Below are positions 24,744 through 34,259 of a DNA stretch of 64,000 nt, piece after piece; the stretch's first letter is position 1; each line of letters begins with the position of its first letter. The stretch comes from Sphingomonas mollis. GTDB taxonomy: Bacteria > Pseudomonadota > Alphaproteobacteria > Sphingomonadales > Sphingomonadaceae. Below the pieces are notes generated by a model that searched no databases, was not told where the DNA came from, and saw nothing but the letters and a program-made list of their open reading frames with translations. Made by a program: the position numbers and the translations under genes. Location: the NCBI RefSeq assembly GCF_016427505.1, contig NZ_JAELXS010000008.1, positions 62,001-126,000 on the forward strand, written 5' to 3'.

Positions 24744-25568
24744 ATGGCGCTGCTGAGCTTCGAGCGAAAATACCGGGTGAGGGGCGGCACGCTGATCGGC
24801 GGCGACCTGTTCGACTTCTGGGTCGGGCCTTTCTATGTCGGTTTCTTCGGCGTCATCACCGCGATCACCGCATCGCTGGGCACCGCCCTGATCTTCTACG
24901 CCGCGTCGCTGGGACCGACCTGGAACCCGTGGCTCATCAGCATCGCGCCGCCCGATCTCAGTTACGGTCTGGGGCTGGCGCCGCTGCGCGAGGGTGGGTT
25001 CTGGCAGATCATCACGCTCTGTGCGATCGCGGCGTTCACGTCGTGGGCGCTGCGCGAGGTCGAGATCTGTCGCAAACTAGGCATCGGATATCACGTCCCC
25101 TTCGCCTATGGCTTCGCGATCTTCGCCTATGTCAGCCTGGTCGTCATTCGGCCGTGGATGCTGGGCGCTTGGGGCTTCGGCTTTCCTTATGGTATTTTCA
25201 GCCATCTCGATTGGGTGTCGAACACCGGCTACCAATATCTCCATTTCCATTACAATCCGGCGCATATGCTGGCGGTCAGCTTCTTCTTCGTGACCGGGGG
25301 GGCGCTCGCTTTTCACGGCGCGCTGGTACTGTCGTCGGTCAACCCGCCCAAGGGGCAGCCGGTGAAGTCGCCGGAATATGAGGACGCGTTCTTCCGCGAC
25401 ACGATCGGCTATTCGGTCGGCACGCTGGGCATCCACCGGCTCGGCCTGTTTCTCGCGCTGTCGGCGGGTTTCTGGAGCGCGATCTGCATCATCATATCGG
25501 GGCCGCTGTGGACACGCGGCTGGCCCGAATGGTGGACGTGGTGGCTCAACCTGCCAATCTGGTCTTGA
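24744..25568 (+). CDS. pufL: Photosynthetic reaction centre L subunit
   Basis: The 274-residue five-helix protein has the family start [35 protein letters not shown] and conserved helices including [21 protein letters not shown], with histidines ligating the special pair and iron. It binds the bacteriochlorophylls, bacteriopheophytin and QA/QB sites together with PufM. The ATG at 24744 is preceded by GGGGAGG. Confidence 0.98.
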   Translation: MALLSFERKYRVRGGTLIGGDLFDFWVGPFYVGFFGVITAITASLGTALIFYAASLGPTWNPWLISIAPPDLSYGLGLAPLREGGFWQIITLCAIAAFTSWALREVEICRKLGIGYHVPFAYGFAIFAYVSLVVIRPWMLGAWGFGFPYGIFSHLDWVSNTGYQYLHFHYNPAHMLAVSFFFVTGGALAFHGALVLSSVNPPKGQPVKSPEYEDAFFRDTIGYSVGTLGIHRLGLFLALSAGFWSAICIIISGPLWTRGWPEWWTWWLNLPIWS

Positions 25569-25582
25569 GGGGGAGACGGACG

Positions 25583-26557
25583 ATGGCACGTTATCAGAAC
25601 ATGTTCACCCAGGTGCAGCTGCGCGGACCGCTGGAGGCCGGGCCGCCGCTGCCCCCCGGCAGCTTCGCACGCGGTAACCTCAGCGTCTATAATTACTGGG
25701 CCGGCAAGCTGGGCGCGGCGCAGATCGGACCGATCTATCTGGGCAAGCTGGGCATCGCCTCGCTGACCTGCGCCTTTCTCAGTTTCGAGATCATCGGGCT
25801 GAACATGTTCGCCAGCGTCAACTGGGACCCGGTACAGTTCGTCCGGCAACTGCCGTGGCTGGCGCTGGAGCCGCCGGGGCCGGGATGGGGCTTCACGCTG
25901 GCGGTGCCGCTGGCGCAGGGCGGCTGGTGGCAGATGGCCGGATTCTTCATGACGAGCGCGCTGATCCTGTGGCTGCTGCGCACGTTCCGCCGGGCAAAGG
26001 CGTTGGGTCTTGGCAACCATGTGCCGTGGGCGTTCGCGGCGGGCATATCGCTGATCCTGACGCTGGGTTTCATCCGGCCGATGCTGATGGGCAGTTGGGC
26101 CGAGGCGGTGCCGTTCGGCATCTTTCCTCACCTCGACTGGACCGCGGCATTTTCGATCCGGTACGGCAATTTGTTCTACAATCCGTTCCACTGCCTGTCG
26201 ATCGTGTTCCTGTACGGGGCGACGCTGTTGTTCGCGATGCACGGTGCGACGATCCTGGCGGTCGGTCGCTATGGCGGCGAGCGCGAGATCGAGCAGATCA
26301 CCGATCGCGGTACGGCCGCCGAACGCGCCGCGCTGTTCTGGCGGTGGACGATGGGGTTCAACGCGACGATGGAATCCATCCACCGCTGGGCGTGGTGGTT
26401 CGCGGTGCTGTGCCCGCTGACGGGGGCGATCGGCATCCTGTTGACGGGGACGGTCGTCGACAACTGGTATCTGTGGGCGGTGCTGCACGGTTATGCGCCG
26501 GATTATCCGAGCACCGGCGTCATCGATCCCGCCACCTTGCCGGGAGCGCCGCAATGA
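25583..26557 (+). CDS. pufM: Photosynthetic reaction centre M subunit
   Basis: The 324-residue partner of PufL has the family N-terminus [15 protein letters not shown] and conserved helices ([51 protein letters not shown], key His in each). The last part ([25 protein letters not shown]) is typical for species with an RC-bound cytochrome subunit. A purine-rich Shine-Dalgarno stretch precedes ATG 25583. The stop overlaps the pufC start. Confidence 0.98.
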   Translation: MARYQNMFTQVQLRGPLEAGPPLPPGSFARGNLSVYNYWAGKLGAAQIGPIYLGKLGIASLTCAFLSFEIIGLNMFASVNWDPVQFVRQLPWLALEPPGPGWGFTLAVPLAQGGWWQMAGFFMTSALILWLLRTFRRAKALGLGNHVPWAFAAGISLILTLGFIRPMLMGSWAEAVPFGIFPHLDWTAAFSIRYGNLFYNPFHCLSIVFLYGATLLFAMHGATILAVGRYGGEREIEQITDRGTAAERAALFWRWTMGFNATMESIHRWAWWFAVLCPLTGAIGILLTGTVVDNWYLWAVLHGYAPDYPSTGVIDPATLPGAPQ

Positions 26558-27672
26558 GGGGACATTGGAACAGCATCGCCGTCATCGGTGGTGGCACCGC
26601 CGGGCTGTTGCTGCTGGCCGGTTGCGAGCCCGGTGCCAAGAATGTGACGCAGACCGGGTATCGCGGCGCCGGACTCGACCAGATCGTCGACCGCAGCAGC
26701 CTGGCCAAGGCGGCCGCCATCCCGGCCGAACCCTATCCCCTGCCGCCCGATGGCGGCCCGACCGCCGGCGAGAGTTATGAAAACGTCCGGGTGCTGGGTG
26801 CGGTGAGCAAGGAGCGGTTCGACCATCTGATGGCCGAGATGAACCAGTGGGTCGCGCCGCCCGAGCAAGGATGCAATTACTGCCACAACCCGGAAAATCT
26901 GGCGTCGGACGAGAAATACACCAAGGTCGTCGCGCGGCGGATGCTGCAGATGACGCGAACGATCAATTCGCGCTGGGCCAGCCACGTCAAGGATACCGGC
27001 GTGACGTGCTACACATGCCACCGCGGCAATGCCGTGCCCGAGTATAAATGGGCGTTGGCACCCGGTGCGCTCAATCCGCATTCGATCCTGGGCAACAAGC
27101 ACGGGCAGAACACGCCGGACGCCAATGTCGGCTATGCGTCGCTGCCGTCCGATCCGTTCGCCGCCTATTTCGAGGGGAAGGGCAACATCCGGGTCGCGTC
27201 GAGCGAGGTGTTCCCGTCATCGAAGCATGTCGTGTCGATCAAGGACGCCGAGAAAAGCTATGGCCTGATGATGCACGTCAGCTCGGCGCTGGGCGTAAAT
27301 TGCACCTATTGCCACAACACCCAGTCGTTCCGCGCGTGGAACCTGAGCCGGGCGCAGCGCGGCACGGCCTATTACGGCATCCGCATGGTCCGCAACATCA
27401 ACGACGACTATCTGACGTCGCTGGCATCGGTGTTCCCCGCCAATCGCAAGGGGCCGCAGGGCGACGTGTACAAGGTCAACTGCACCACCTGTCACCAAGG
27501 CGTGTCGAAGCCGCTGGGTGGCATCAGCATGATCGCGCAGGCGCCGTCGCTGAGGGGGCCGGCGGTCGAACCCGCCGGCGCGGCCGCCGGGGCAGCGGTG
27601 CCGCGCGCGTTCAATCAGCCGGGGGCGATGACCGGCAAGAACGAACCAGCACCGATTCCTGCAAGACCATGA
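26554..27672 (+). CDS. pufC: Reaction-centre tetraheme cytochrome c subunit
   Basis: The 372-residue protein begins with a lipoprotein-type signal ([13 protein letters not shown], likely lipidated Cys23). It has four heme-binding sites: CNYCH (107-111), CYTCH (152-156), CTYCH (250-254) and CTTCH (310-314). It sits on the periplasmic face of the reaction centre and re-reduces the special pair. The C-terminal 40 residues are Ala/Pro-rich and less conserved. It overlaps pufM by 4 bp. Confidence 0.97.
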   Translation: MRGHWNSIAVIGGGTAGLLLLAGCEPGAKNVTQTGYRGAGLDQIVDRSSLAKAAAIPAEPYPLPPDGGPTAGESYENVRVLGAVSKERFDHLMAEMNQWVAPPEQGCNYCHNPENLASDEKYTKVVARRMLQMTRTINSRWASHVKDTGVTCYTCHRGNAVPEYKWALAPGALNPHSILGNKHGQNTPDANVGYASLPSDPFAAYFEGKGNIRVASSEVFPSSKHVVSIKDAEKSYGLMMHVSSALGVNCTYCHNTQSFRAWNLSRAQRGTAYYGIRMVRNINDDYLTSLASVFPANRKGPQGDVYKVNCTTCHQGVSKPLGGISMIAQAPSLRGPAVEPAGAAAGAAVPRAFNQPGAMTGKNEPAPIPARP

Positions 27673-27680
27673 TCCTGTCG

Positions 27681-27701
27681 TGCCGCCGGAGATGGGCGGC
27701 A
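27681..27701 (+). other. Stem-loop after pufC
   Basis: TGCCGCC pairs exactly with GGCGGCA across a 7-nt loop, 8 bp after the pufC stop. There is no T run, so it is more likely an mRNA 3'-end stabiliser or attenuator than a full terminator. Confidence 0.4.
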
Positions 27702-27728
27702 TGATAACTTAACATCGATCAGGAACCT

Positions 27729-28997
27729 TTGCTGCGGATCGGCATTTTCGGTTCTATGCTCGGATGGCTTTTCCCCCGGCGAGCGACCCAGTGGCTGGGC
27801 CCGCTTTTCGCCGCCGGCGCTGGTGCGCTGTTGCTTGCCGTCATCGTCGTCACGACCGGCATCGTCGATCTTTCCGCCGCCAAGCCGCACCCGGAAGGAT
27901 GGGCGCGTTTTCTCCATTATGTCTTCGAGCGATCGACGGCGTTCCATGCGGATGCGAAGCCGCCGGCCGATCTCGATACGCCGCTGCGCATCGCAGCCGG
28001 TGCTGCCTATTACGGGCAGGTCTGCGCGCGCTGTCACGGCGGGCCGGGCTTCGGCCAGAATCCGGTGGTGCTGTCGATGCATCCGCGGCCGCAATATCTG
28101 GTTTCCGATCTGCCCGTTGCCGGGTTCACCGCCCCTGAACTGTTCCGGATCGTCAAGGCGGGGGTGAAATACAGCGCGATGCCGGCCTGGCCGGCCGAGC
28201 GTCGAGACGACGAGATCTGGCATCTGGTCGCGTTCCTGCGCGCGATGCCGCGGATGTCGCCCGACACGTTTCGCCGGCTTGCGGTCGTCGATCCGGGCAA
28301 CGGAGCGGCGACGATTCCGTTTGGTCCGCCCCCGGCCTTGCATCGCTATGGCCTGCGCAATGATAATGAGCCGCCGGTCGGTGATTACGGGTACAAGACG
28401 CCGGTGTACGGCATGGCGGGCTACGCGACCGGCAGTAACGTCATCGCGACCTGTGCGCGGTGCCACGGTGCCGATGGCGCGGGCGGCGGTGCGTTTCCGA
28501 ACCTGACGTTGCAGCGTCGCGACTATCTGGCCGCGACGTTGACCGCCTATGCCGCCGGGCGGCGGCGCAGCGGATATATGCAGATGATCGCCACCGAATT
28601 GTCGCCCGCGCAGATCGCGGCACTGGCGGATTATTATTCGGCATTGCCCCGCCGATCGAGCGCCACGCCGGCAACCGTCCCGGGGATCGGTCAGCAGGTC
28701 GCCCTGAGCGGACTGCCATCGGTTGGGGTCGCGCCCTGCGCCTCATGCCACGGCATCACGCGCGCGGCGTCGCGCGCCTATCCGCTGCTGGAAGGGCAGG
28801 CGGCATGGTATCTCGCCAACCAGATGCGGGTTTTCCGCAGCGGCGGGCGCGGCAGCATTGTCGGCGACAAGCCCGACGATCCGATGGTCGCGATCGCCAA
28901 GCGGCTGACGGATGCGCAGATCGACGCGGTCGCCGCCTACTACGCCGCGCAACCACCCGCCCGCGTGCAGAGCTTTGCAGCGGTCGGGGGGCGGTAA
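27729..28997 (+). CDS. Membrane-anchored triheme cytochrome c
   Basis: The protein has one N-terminal membrane anchor (WLGPLFAAGAGALLLAVIVV) and three heme motifs, CARCH (99-103), CARCH (242-246) and CASCH (337-341), each in a class I cytochrome c-like domain with downstream Met candidates (for example KYSAMPAWP). The length from TTG 27729 is 422 residues; ATG 27756 (MLGWLFP) is an equally good start. It follows pufC by 56 bp on the same strand and may be cotranscribed. It could feed electrons to PufC or take them from a quinol or cytochrome bc1 path. That role is inferred from position only. Confidence 0.8.
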   Translation: MLRIGIFGSMLGWLFPRRATQWLGPLFAAGAGALLLAVIVVTTGIVDLSAAKPHPEGWARFLHYVFERSTAFHADAKPPADLDTPLRIAAGAAYYGQVCARCHGGPGFGQNPVVLSMHPRPQYLVSDLPVAGFTAPELFRIVKAGVKYSAMPAWPAERRDDEIWHLVAFLRAMPRMSPDTFRRLAVVDPGNGAATIPFGPPPALHRYGLRNDNEPPVGDYGYKTPVYGMAGYATGSNVIATCARCHGADGAGGGAFPNLTLQRRDYLAATLTAYAAGRRRSGYMQMIATELSPAQIAALADYYSALPRRSSATPATVPGIGQQVALSGLPSVGVAPCASCHGITRAASRAYPLLEGQAAWYLANQMRVFRSGGRGSIVGDKPDDPMVAIAKRLTDAQIDAVAAYYAAQPPARVQSFAAVGGR

Positions 28998-29010
28998 AAG
29001 GCGGGCGCGC

Positions 29011-30234
29011 CTATGCCGCCATCTGGCGACGGGCCAGCGCGCATTGCGACCAGATTTCGCTCAGCGCCTCGATCAGCCGGTCGATGTCGTCGTCGGTATG
29101 GACGGGCGATGGCGTGATGCGCAGGCGTTCGGTGCCTTTCGGTACGGTCGGGTAGTTGATCGGCTGCACATAGATGCCGTGATGCGCCATCAACCAGTCA
29201 GAGATCATCTTGGCGTGGTGCGGGTCGCCTACCATCACCGGGATGATGTGGCTGGGATTGTCGAGATGCGGGATGCCCATCGCGTCGAGCCGGTCGCGGA
29301 CAATCTTCACCCGGTTCTGATGGCGGACGCGTTCGATCTGGCTTTCCTTCAGGTGCCGGATCGATGCCGCGGCCCCCGCCGCGACCGCTGGTGGCAGCGC
29401 GGTCGAGAAGATGAAACCGCTGGCGAAGCTGCGCACGAAATCGCACAGGTTCCTCGACGCGGTGATGTACCCGCCCATGACGCCGAAAGCCTTGCCCAGC
29501 GTCCCCTCGATCACGTCGATCCGGTGCATCAGCCCTTCGCGTTCGGCGACGCCGCCGCCGCGTGGACCATAGAGGCCGACGGCATGGACCTCGTCGATAT
29601 AGCTCAGCGCGCCATGCCGTTCGCAGACGTCGAGGATCTCGGCGATCGGCGCGATGTCGCCGTCCATCGAATAGACGCTTTCGAACGCCACCAGCTTTGC
29701 ACGGCCCGGTTCCACTTCGGACAACAGCCGGTCGAGATCAGCGACGTCGTTATGCTTCCACCGTCTGCACGTCGCGCGGCTGTGGCGGATGCCCTCGATC
29801 ATCGACGCGTGGTTGAGCGCATCGGACAGCACCACGCAATCGGGCAGCCGCGACGCCAGCGTCGACAGCGCCGCCCAGTTGGATACATAGCCCGAGGTGA
29901 AGATCAGCGCGGCTTCCTTGCCGTGCAGATCGGCAAGTTCCGCCTCCAGCAGGACATGCTGGTGATTGGTGCCGGAGATGTTGCGCGTGCCGCCCGCCCC
30001 CGCGCCGCAGCGGTCGAGCGTTTCGTGCATCGCGTCCAGCACCTTGGGATGCTGGCCCATGCCCAGATAGTCGTTGGAGCACCAGACGGTGACGTCCTGA
30101 ACCTGCCCGTCATCGGTCCATCGCTTCGCCCGGGGAAACCGGCCGGCCTGACGTTCGAGTTCGGCGAAGACGCGGTAATTGCCCGCTTCACGCAATCCGT
30201 CGAGCTGTTCGGCGAACACCGCGTCGTAGTTCAT
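29011..30234 (-). CDS. hemA: 5-aminolevulinate synthase
   Basis: This PLP enzyme of 407 residues condenses glycine and succinyl-CoA to ALA, the first step of tetrapyrrole synthesis. The active-site lysine is in [14 protein letters not shown], and [16 protein letters not shown] and [18 protein letters not shown] are conserved. I chose ATG 30234, which overlaps the puhE stop by 4 bp and gives the usual N-terminus [14 protein letters not shown]. It is the last gene of the long bchF-to-hemA operon and ends 13 bp from the convergent cytochrome gene. Confidence 0.96.
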   Translation of the reverse strand: MNYDAVFAEQLDGLREAGNYRVFAELERQAGRFPRAKRWTDDGQVQDVTVWCSNDYLGMGQHPKVLDAMHETLDRCGAGAGGTRNISGTNHQHVLLEAELADLHGKEAALIFTSGYVSNWAALSTLASRLPDCVVLSDALNHASMIEGIRHSRATCRRWKHNDVADLDRLLSEVEPGRAKLVAFESVYSMDGDIAPIAEILDVCERHGALSYIDEVHAVGLYGPRGGGVAEREGLMHRIDVIEGTLGKAFGVMGGYITASRNLCDFVRSFASGFIFSTALPPAVAAGAAASIRHLKESQIERVRHQNRVKIVRDRLDAMGIPHLDNPSHIIPVMVGDPHHAKMISDWLMAHHGIYVQPINYPTVPKGTERLRITPSPVHTDDDIDRLIEALSEIWSQCALARRQMAA

Positions 30235-31025
30235 TGTCCTCTCCCCACGCATTCGATCGATGCGGCCTTTGCGGCCTTGTTGTTGATCGCCCAGCGAAAC
30301 ATCCTAGCATCGCGCAGCGGCAATACCAGAAACAGATGTTCGACCACGCCCAGCACCGCGAGACCGGCGATCAGTGTCGCGCTCGCCGCCGCACCGCTGC
30401 CGGCAGGTGATGCCTCGGCCACCAGCCACGCCCGGACGGCAAGCCCGCTGCCGAACAGGATCGACACCGGGAACAGCGGGTTGCACCGGCGGCGGCGGAA
30501 ATAGCTTTTCAGATACGCCAGCTGCGCCGGAAACACCTCGTCGCTGAGATTCGGGACACCCAGATACAGGTTGAACTTGGCCGACAGCCGCAACACGAAC
30601 AGCAACAGGAACGTCAGCGGTGCGGCCTGGTTGGGCTGGTTCCAGGCGATCGCGAACAACAGGCCTGCGGTTGCGGCGATCGCCAGCTCGTGATGGATGA
30701 CTGTCGCGGTCGCGGCCTTGAACCGCGTCCAGCCGACCGCACCCGCCGGGCATTCGTCACGGTTCGGGCCGGCGACCTCGCCCATCAGGAAGCTCATCTC
30801 GTGCCAGCCCCAGATGACGATCGCGGCGGCGAAACCGGCATAGGCCGCACCCGCGCCGTCATCGCCGGCCTTCAGCCACACCAGTGCGATGGCGGCGATC
30901 GCGACCAGCCCGGCGAGCGTCAGGCTGGTCCGGAATGTATGCCGCGGACGGCTGTCGAGCCAGACGATCGCGGCGGTGCCGATGAACCACATCAGGAGCG
31001 CGAAGAGGAGCGGCGGGATGCTCAC
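30231..31025 (-). CDS. puhE: Photosynthetic complex assembly protein PuhE
   Basis: The 264-residue protein has about seven hydrophobic segments and conserved polar motifs between them ([33 protein letters not shown]), matching the DUF3623/PuhE family. PuhE affects reaction-centre assembly and bacteriochlorophyll synthesis in Rhodobacter. It overlaps acsF and hemA by 4 bp on each side. Confidence 0.93.
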   Translation of the reverse strand: MSIPPLLFALLMWFIGTAAIVWLDSRPRHTFRTSLTLAGLVAIAAIALVWLKAGDDGAGAAYAGFAAAIVIWGWHEMSFLMGEVAGPNRDECPAGAVGWTRFKAATATVIHHELAIAATAGLLFAIAWNQPNQAAPLTFLLLFVLRLSAKFNLYLGVPNLSDEVFPAQLAYLKSYFRRRRCNPLFPVSILFGSGLAVRAWLVAEASPAGSGAAASATLIAGLAVLGVVEHLFLVLPLRDARMFRWAINNKAAKAASIECVGRGQ

Positions 31026-32089
31026 CAGGCCGGGACCAGCCGGACATTGGCGGGCGCCTCGTTACGCTTCACCGGCGTGGTGTAGAGCCGTACGAAGGCG
31101 ATGGCGGCGGCGGCGGTCAGTGCGACGCGCCTGATCCCGCCGATCACACCGCCGCGCTTCTTGGCGGCATCGATGCCGCCGGCGATACGGCGCATCCGCT
31201 CCAGCCCGCGCGCGAAACGGGGGCTGTCGGTATCGAGCACCACCGGGAACACCTGACGCGTGATCGTCGAGCAGATCGTGAAGACGCGCGCGTCGTACTC
31301 GGTCGGGTCGATGCCCAGCGCCTTGTGGAAAGCGGGGCGGTTGTGATCGCGGACATACATCGTCGCATAGACGGCGACGAGGAAGAACCGGATCCACCAT
31401 CTGTTGATGCCGCGAAGCAGCGCGGGGTCGGTGCGCATCAGGATCGCGAAGGCGTCGCCGTGGCGGAATTCGTCGTTGCACCACAATTCGAACCAGTCGA
31501 AAATCGGGTGGAAACGCAATTCGGGATGCGCCGCCAGATGGCGGTAGATCGTGATGTAGCGCGCATAACCGATCTTTTCGGACAGATAGGTCGCGTAGAA
31601 AATGAATTTCGGCCGGAAATACGTGTATTTCTTGGTGCGGGTCAGGAAGCCCAGATCGATGCCGATGCCGGCATCCTTCAGCGTATCGTTGATGAAGCCG
31701 GCGTGACGGCTTTCGTCGCGGCTCATCAATTTGAACAGCTGGCGGATATCGGGGTTGGTCACCCGCTTGGCGATTTCCGCATAGAGGATGCAGCCGGAGA
31801 ATTCGGCGGTCAGCGAACTGACGAGGAAGTCGATGAATTCCTGGCGCAGGCCATCGGGCAGGCTCTCGATCACGCCGTCGAACGCCTGTGTGCGTTTGAA
31901 ATGCAGCCTGTTGGGATCGCTCGCCATCTCGGCGATCAGCGCGTCCCATTCGGCGCGGACGGGGGAGACGTCGATGCGATCCATCGCGGCGAAATCGGTG
32001 GTGTAGAAGCGTGGCGACAGGACGGTGTCCTCGCGCGCGATGGCCAGCGTTTCGGCGTCGGCGCGGTTGATGGGGGTGATCGCGTTCAT
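31022..32089 (-). CDS. acsF: Mg-protoporphyrin IX monomethyl ester oxidative cyclase
   Basis: This 355-residue diiron enzyme forms ring E using O2. Ferritin-like diiron ligands are visible in [24 protein letters not shown] and [12 protein letters not shown] (ExxH pairs). With no bchE nearby, the cell depends on the aerobic route, as expected for an aerobic anoxygenic phototroph. It overlaps the small upstream orf by 4 bp. Confidence 0.96.
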   Translation of the reverse strand: MNAITPINRADAETLAIAREDTVLSPRFYTTDFAAMDRIDVSPVRAEWDALIAEMASDPNRLHFKRTQAFDGVIESLPDGLRQEFIDFLVSSLTAEFSGCILYAEIAKRVTNPDIRQLFKLMSRDESRHAGFINDTLKDAGIGIDLGFLTRTKKYTYFRPKFIFYATYLSEKIGYARYITIYRHLAAHPELRFHPIFDWFELWCNDEFRHGDAFAILMRTDPALLRGINRWWIRFFLVAVYATMYVRDHNRPAFHKALGIDPTEYDARVFTICSTITRQVFPVVLDTDSPRFARGLERMRRIAGGIDAAKKRGGVIGGIRRVALTAAAAIAFVRLYTTPVKRNEAPANVRLVPAW

Positions 32090-32382
32090 ACCATGGTCCG
32101 ATCGCTGAAGCTGACTTCGTAGAGTTCGGTCATCTCGAAATGGCCGGCGAACTTGGTCCAGAGCCGCTCGATCGTGCTCGCGCGTTCGACCGTGGCGATG
32201 CGATCGACGACGCGGCGCTCACCGAAACCGATGCTGATCGGCGCTCCGTGCACGCGCACCCGGTCGCCGGGGCCAACGGCGTAATCGCCGGCGAGCACGA
32301 CATGCGCGCACAGGAATTCGTCGCTGTGTTCGATCTCGACGCGGCAGGGCGTGTCAAAGGACGTGCGATGCAGCGCGATCAT
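32086..32382 (-). CDS. Conserved small PGC protein between puhC and acsF
   Basis: This 98-residue soluble protein has overlapping start and stop codons with puhC and acsF. The sequence is mostly beta-like ([34 protein letters not shown]), followed by an amphipathic helix ([21 protein letters not shown]). I recognise it only as a small unnamed gene at this position in sphingomonad clusters. Its place directly before acsF suggests a role with the cyclase or in complex assembly, but this is inference. Confidence 0.75.
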   Translation of the reverse strand: MIALHRTSFDTPCRVEIEHSDEFLCAHVVLAGDYAVGPGDRVRVHGAPISIGFGERRVVDRIATVERASTIERLWTKFAGHFEMTELYEVSFSDRTMV

Positions 32383-32858
32383 GCCGTGGGTGCCTTCAGC
32401 AAGGCGGCGAAGGCGGCGCGGTTGCTCGATCCGAATGCGGTCAGCTCGATCGAACGGCCGGTGGCTGTGTCGGTCAGGGAAAGTTCGCCATCATGCCATG
32501 ATGTCAGCGTGAACGGCGGTGCATCGCCGATGCCGTGGGCGCGTCGTTCACGGGCCAGTCCGCGCATCACGCCGCGGATGAAGCCGGTCTTCTCGCCCGC
32601 GTGGATCACCGCCGCCGTCCGGTGCGGGTCCACATCCTCGATCACCACGGCCCCGTCGGCGCGATCGAGAAAGCGCAGCGTGCGCGTGGCGACCGGCGCG
32701 ATGTGGTTCTCCGCCCGCATCGCGACGGGCGACGCGGCGGCGGGGATATGCGCGATCCGCACGATGCTGGTCGCTGCCAGCGCGAACGCCACCAGTCCGC
32801 CGGCGATCACCAGCGTGCCGCGCGGCAGCATGTCGGCATGGGAGGCGGGGGCGCTCAT
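32379..32858 (-). CDS. puhC: Photosynthetic complex assembly protein PuhC
   Basis: The 159-residue protein has one N-terminal membrane segment (GTLVIAGGLVAFALAATSIV) and a periplasmic domain with RTLRFLDRADGAVVIED and FIRGVMRGLARER, typical of PuhC. PuhC organises the LH1-reaction-centre core. The ATG at 32858 overlaps the puhB stop. Confidence 0.92.
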   Translation of the reverse strand: MSAPASHADMLPRGTLVIAGGLVAFALAATSIVRIAHIPAAASPVAMRAENHIAPVATRTLRFLDRADGAVVIEDVDPHRTAAVIHAGEKTGFIRGVMRGLARERRAHGIGDAPPFTLTSWHDGELSLTDTATGRSIELTAFGSSNRAAFAALLKAPTA

Positions 32859-33490
32859 GCCGCCTGCGCCTTGGCGAATGCCGGCATCGATGCGTCGCAC
32901 GGTTCGACGGCGGCGATGCGGCCATCGGGTTGGGCGGCGAGGCAGGTGCGCGCGACCAGCGCCGCCACCGCTTCGGCGTCGGCGATCGATCGCAGCATCG
33001 GCTGCGGCGCGGTGACCTTCCACGGCCGGGCATGGGGCCAGAGCGCGAGGTAGCCGAGCGTCGGCGACCCCGCCGGGGCCAGCGAGACGTCGCCGGTGGC
33101 GTCGGCGCGGAGGGCGAGATCGACCGAGGCGATCATTCCCAGCGGCAGGTTGATGCACTTCGGCACCGCGATGCCGACACGCATCACGATGCGGCGATTG
33201 GTGAGCGTGTAGATGGTCGTGCGCGCCGATCCCCACGCCAGCAGATGGAGAAGCACGACGCCGACGATGCCCAGCGTCGCCGTCATCACGACGCCGACAT
33301 AACTCTCGCTCGATAATGCCAAAGCCAGCGCCACCACGGTCAGCGCGGCGAAATAGCCGGCGATCAGCCGGGTGTGGAACGCGGTGCGGGCGAGGGCGCG
33401 CCAGTCGGGCGATCCCTGCCACAGGATACGCTCGCCGGCGGGCAGTTCGCCGGGCAGGCCTGGGATCGGTTCGATCTCGTATTCGGTCAC
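32855..33490 (-). CDS. puhB: Photosynthetic complex assembly protein PuhB
   Basis: The 211-residue protein contains the family start EYEIEPIPGLPGELPAGERILWQGSP. Two or three membrane helices (LIAGYFAALTVVALALAL; VVMTATLGIVGVVLLHLLAW) and a PH-like segment TTIYTLTNRRIVMRVGIAVP follow. It assists reaction-centre assembly. The GTG start at 33490 overlaps the puhA stop; a start further upstream would run into puhA. Confidence 0.93.
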   Translation of the reverse strand: MTEYEIEPIPGLPGELPAGERILWQGSPDWRALARTAFHTRLIAGYFAALTVVALALALSSESYVGVVMTATLGIVGVVLLHLLAWGSARTTIYTLTNRRIVMRVGIAVPKCINLPLGMIASVDLALRADATGDVSLAPAGSPTLGYLALWPHARPWKVTAPQPMLRSIADAEAVAALVARTCLAAQPDGRIAAVEPCDASMPAFAKAQAA

Positions 33491-34248
33491 AGGTATGGCT
33501 CCTGTCGGGCGGCGTTGGCGTAGAGATAGCCGCCGCCGAAATAGGCGGCGACGCGCTCTTCCTCGTACAGCGTGATCCGGTCGAGCGCGGCGGGCCGGGG
33601 GACGCCGGCGAACTGCGCGCCGTTCAGCGCATCGATCACGACCCGGCGACGGCGGCGATCGACCCGGGCCATCATCATCGGCGCCAGCACGCCGTCGGTG
33701 CCGATCTGGATGTAACGGACCAGCCGGTCGGCCCGGTCGATCCACAGATCGCTGACCGTTCCCGCCACGACGCCATCCGCGCCGACCACCGGCCAGCCGT
33801 GCAGATCGGAATCCTTCGCGGCGACCCAGAAGTCGGCGGCGGTGCTGATCGGGACGATGCGGGGATGCCCCTCCATATCCAGATCGGGCCGTCTGGCGCG
33901 CTCGACCCAGGCGGCCGGGCCGATGCCATCCACCAGCGGATCGCCGGTCGGCGCATAGGGCGCGCCCGCGAAGCGATCGGTACGGCGTGCGGCGATATCG
34001 ACCGGCTCGCGGCCCTTGGTGGGCGCGGTGACGACGCCGTGCCCGAACGGCAGCAGGAACGACTTGGTGGACGCGGTGTGCATCGCGCCGCCGAAGCTCT
34101 CGATCCGGCCGGACACCTCGTCCTCCAGCGGATAGCCCTCCCGCCGGTCTTCGCGGCGGAGGTAGAAGACCAGCACGACGAAGAATAGGACGAAGGCCCA
34201 GAAGACCAGCAGCGCGACATCGAGGCCGGGGGTGAGGGTGGGATGCAT
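33487..34248 (-). CDS. puhA: Photosynthetic reaction centre H subunit
   Basis: The 253-residue protein has a single N-terminal membrane helix (LDVALLVFWAFVLFFVVLVFY) and a cytoplasmic PRC-barrel domain with the family features GYPLEDEVSG, TASTKSFLLPFGHG and TVSDLWIDRADRLVRYIQI. It caps PufLM and shapes the proton path to QB. It lies between lhaA and puhB as in other purple bacteria. Confidence 0.97.
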   Translation of the reverse strand: MHPTLTPGLDVALLVFWAFVLFFVVLVFYLRREDRREGYPLEDEVSGRIESFGGAMHTASTKSFLLPFGHGVVTAPTKGREPVDIAARRTDRFAGAPYAPTGDPLVDGIGPAAWVERARRPDLDMEGHPRIVPISTAADFWVAAKDSDLHGWPVVGADGVVAGTVSDLWIDRADRLVRYIQIGTDGVLAPMMMARVDRRRRRVVIDALNGAQFAGVPRPAALDRITLYEEERVAAYFGGGYLYANAARQEPYL

Positions 34249-34259
34249 GGCGGTCCCTT

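Noticed and set aside
28912..30504. 530-codon plus-strand frame opposite hemA and puhE
   Set aside because: Antisense shadow; no domain, and the minus strand carries clear family motifs.
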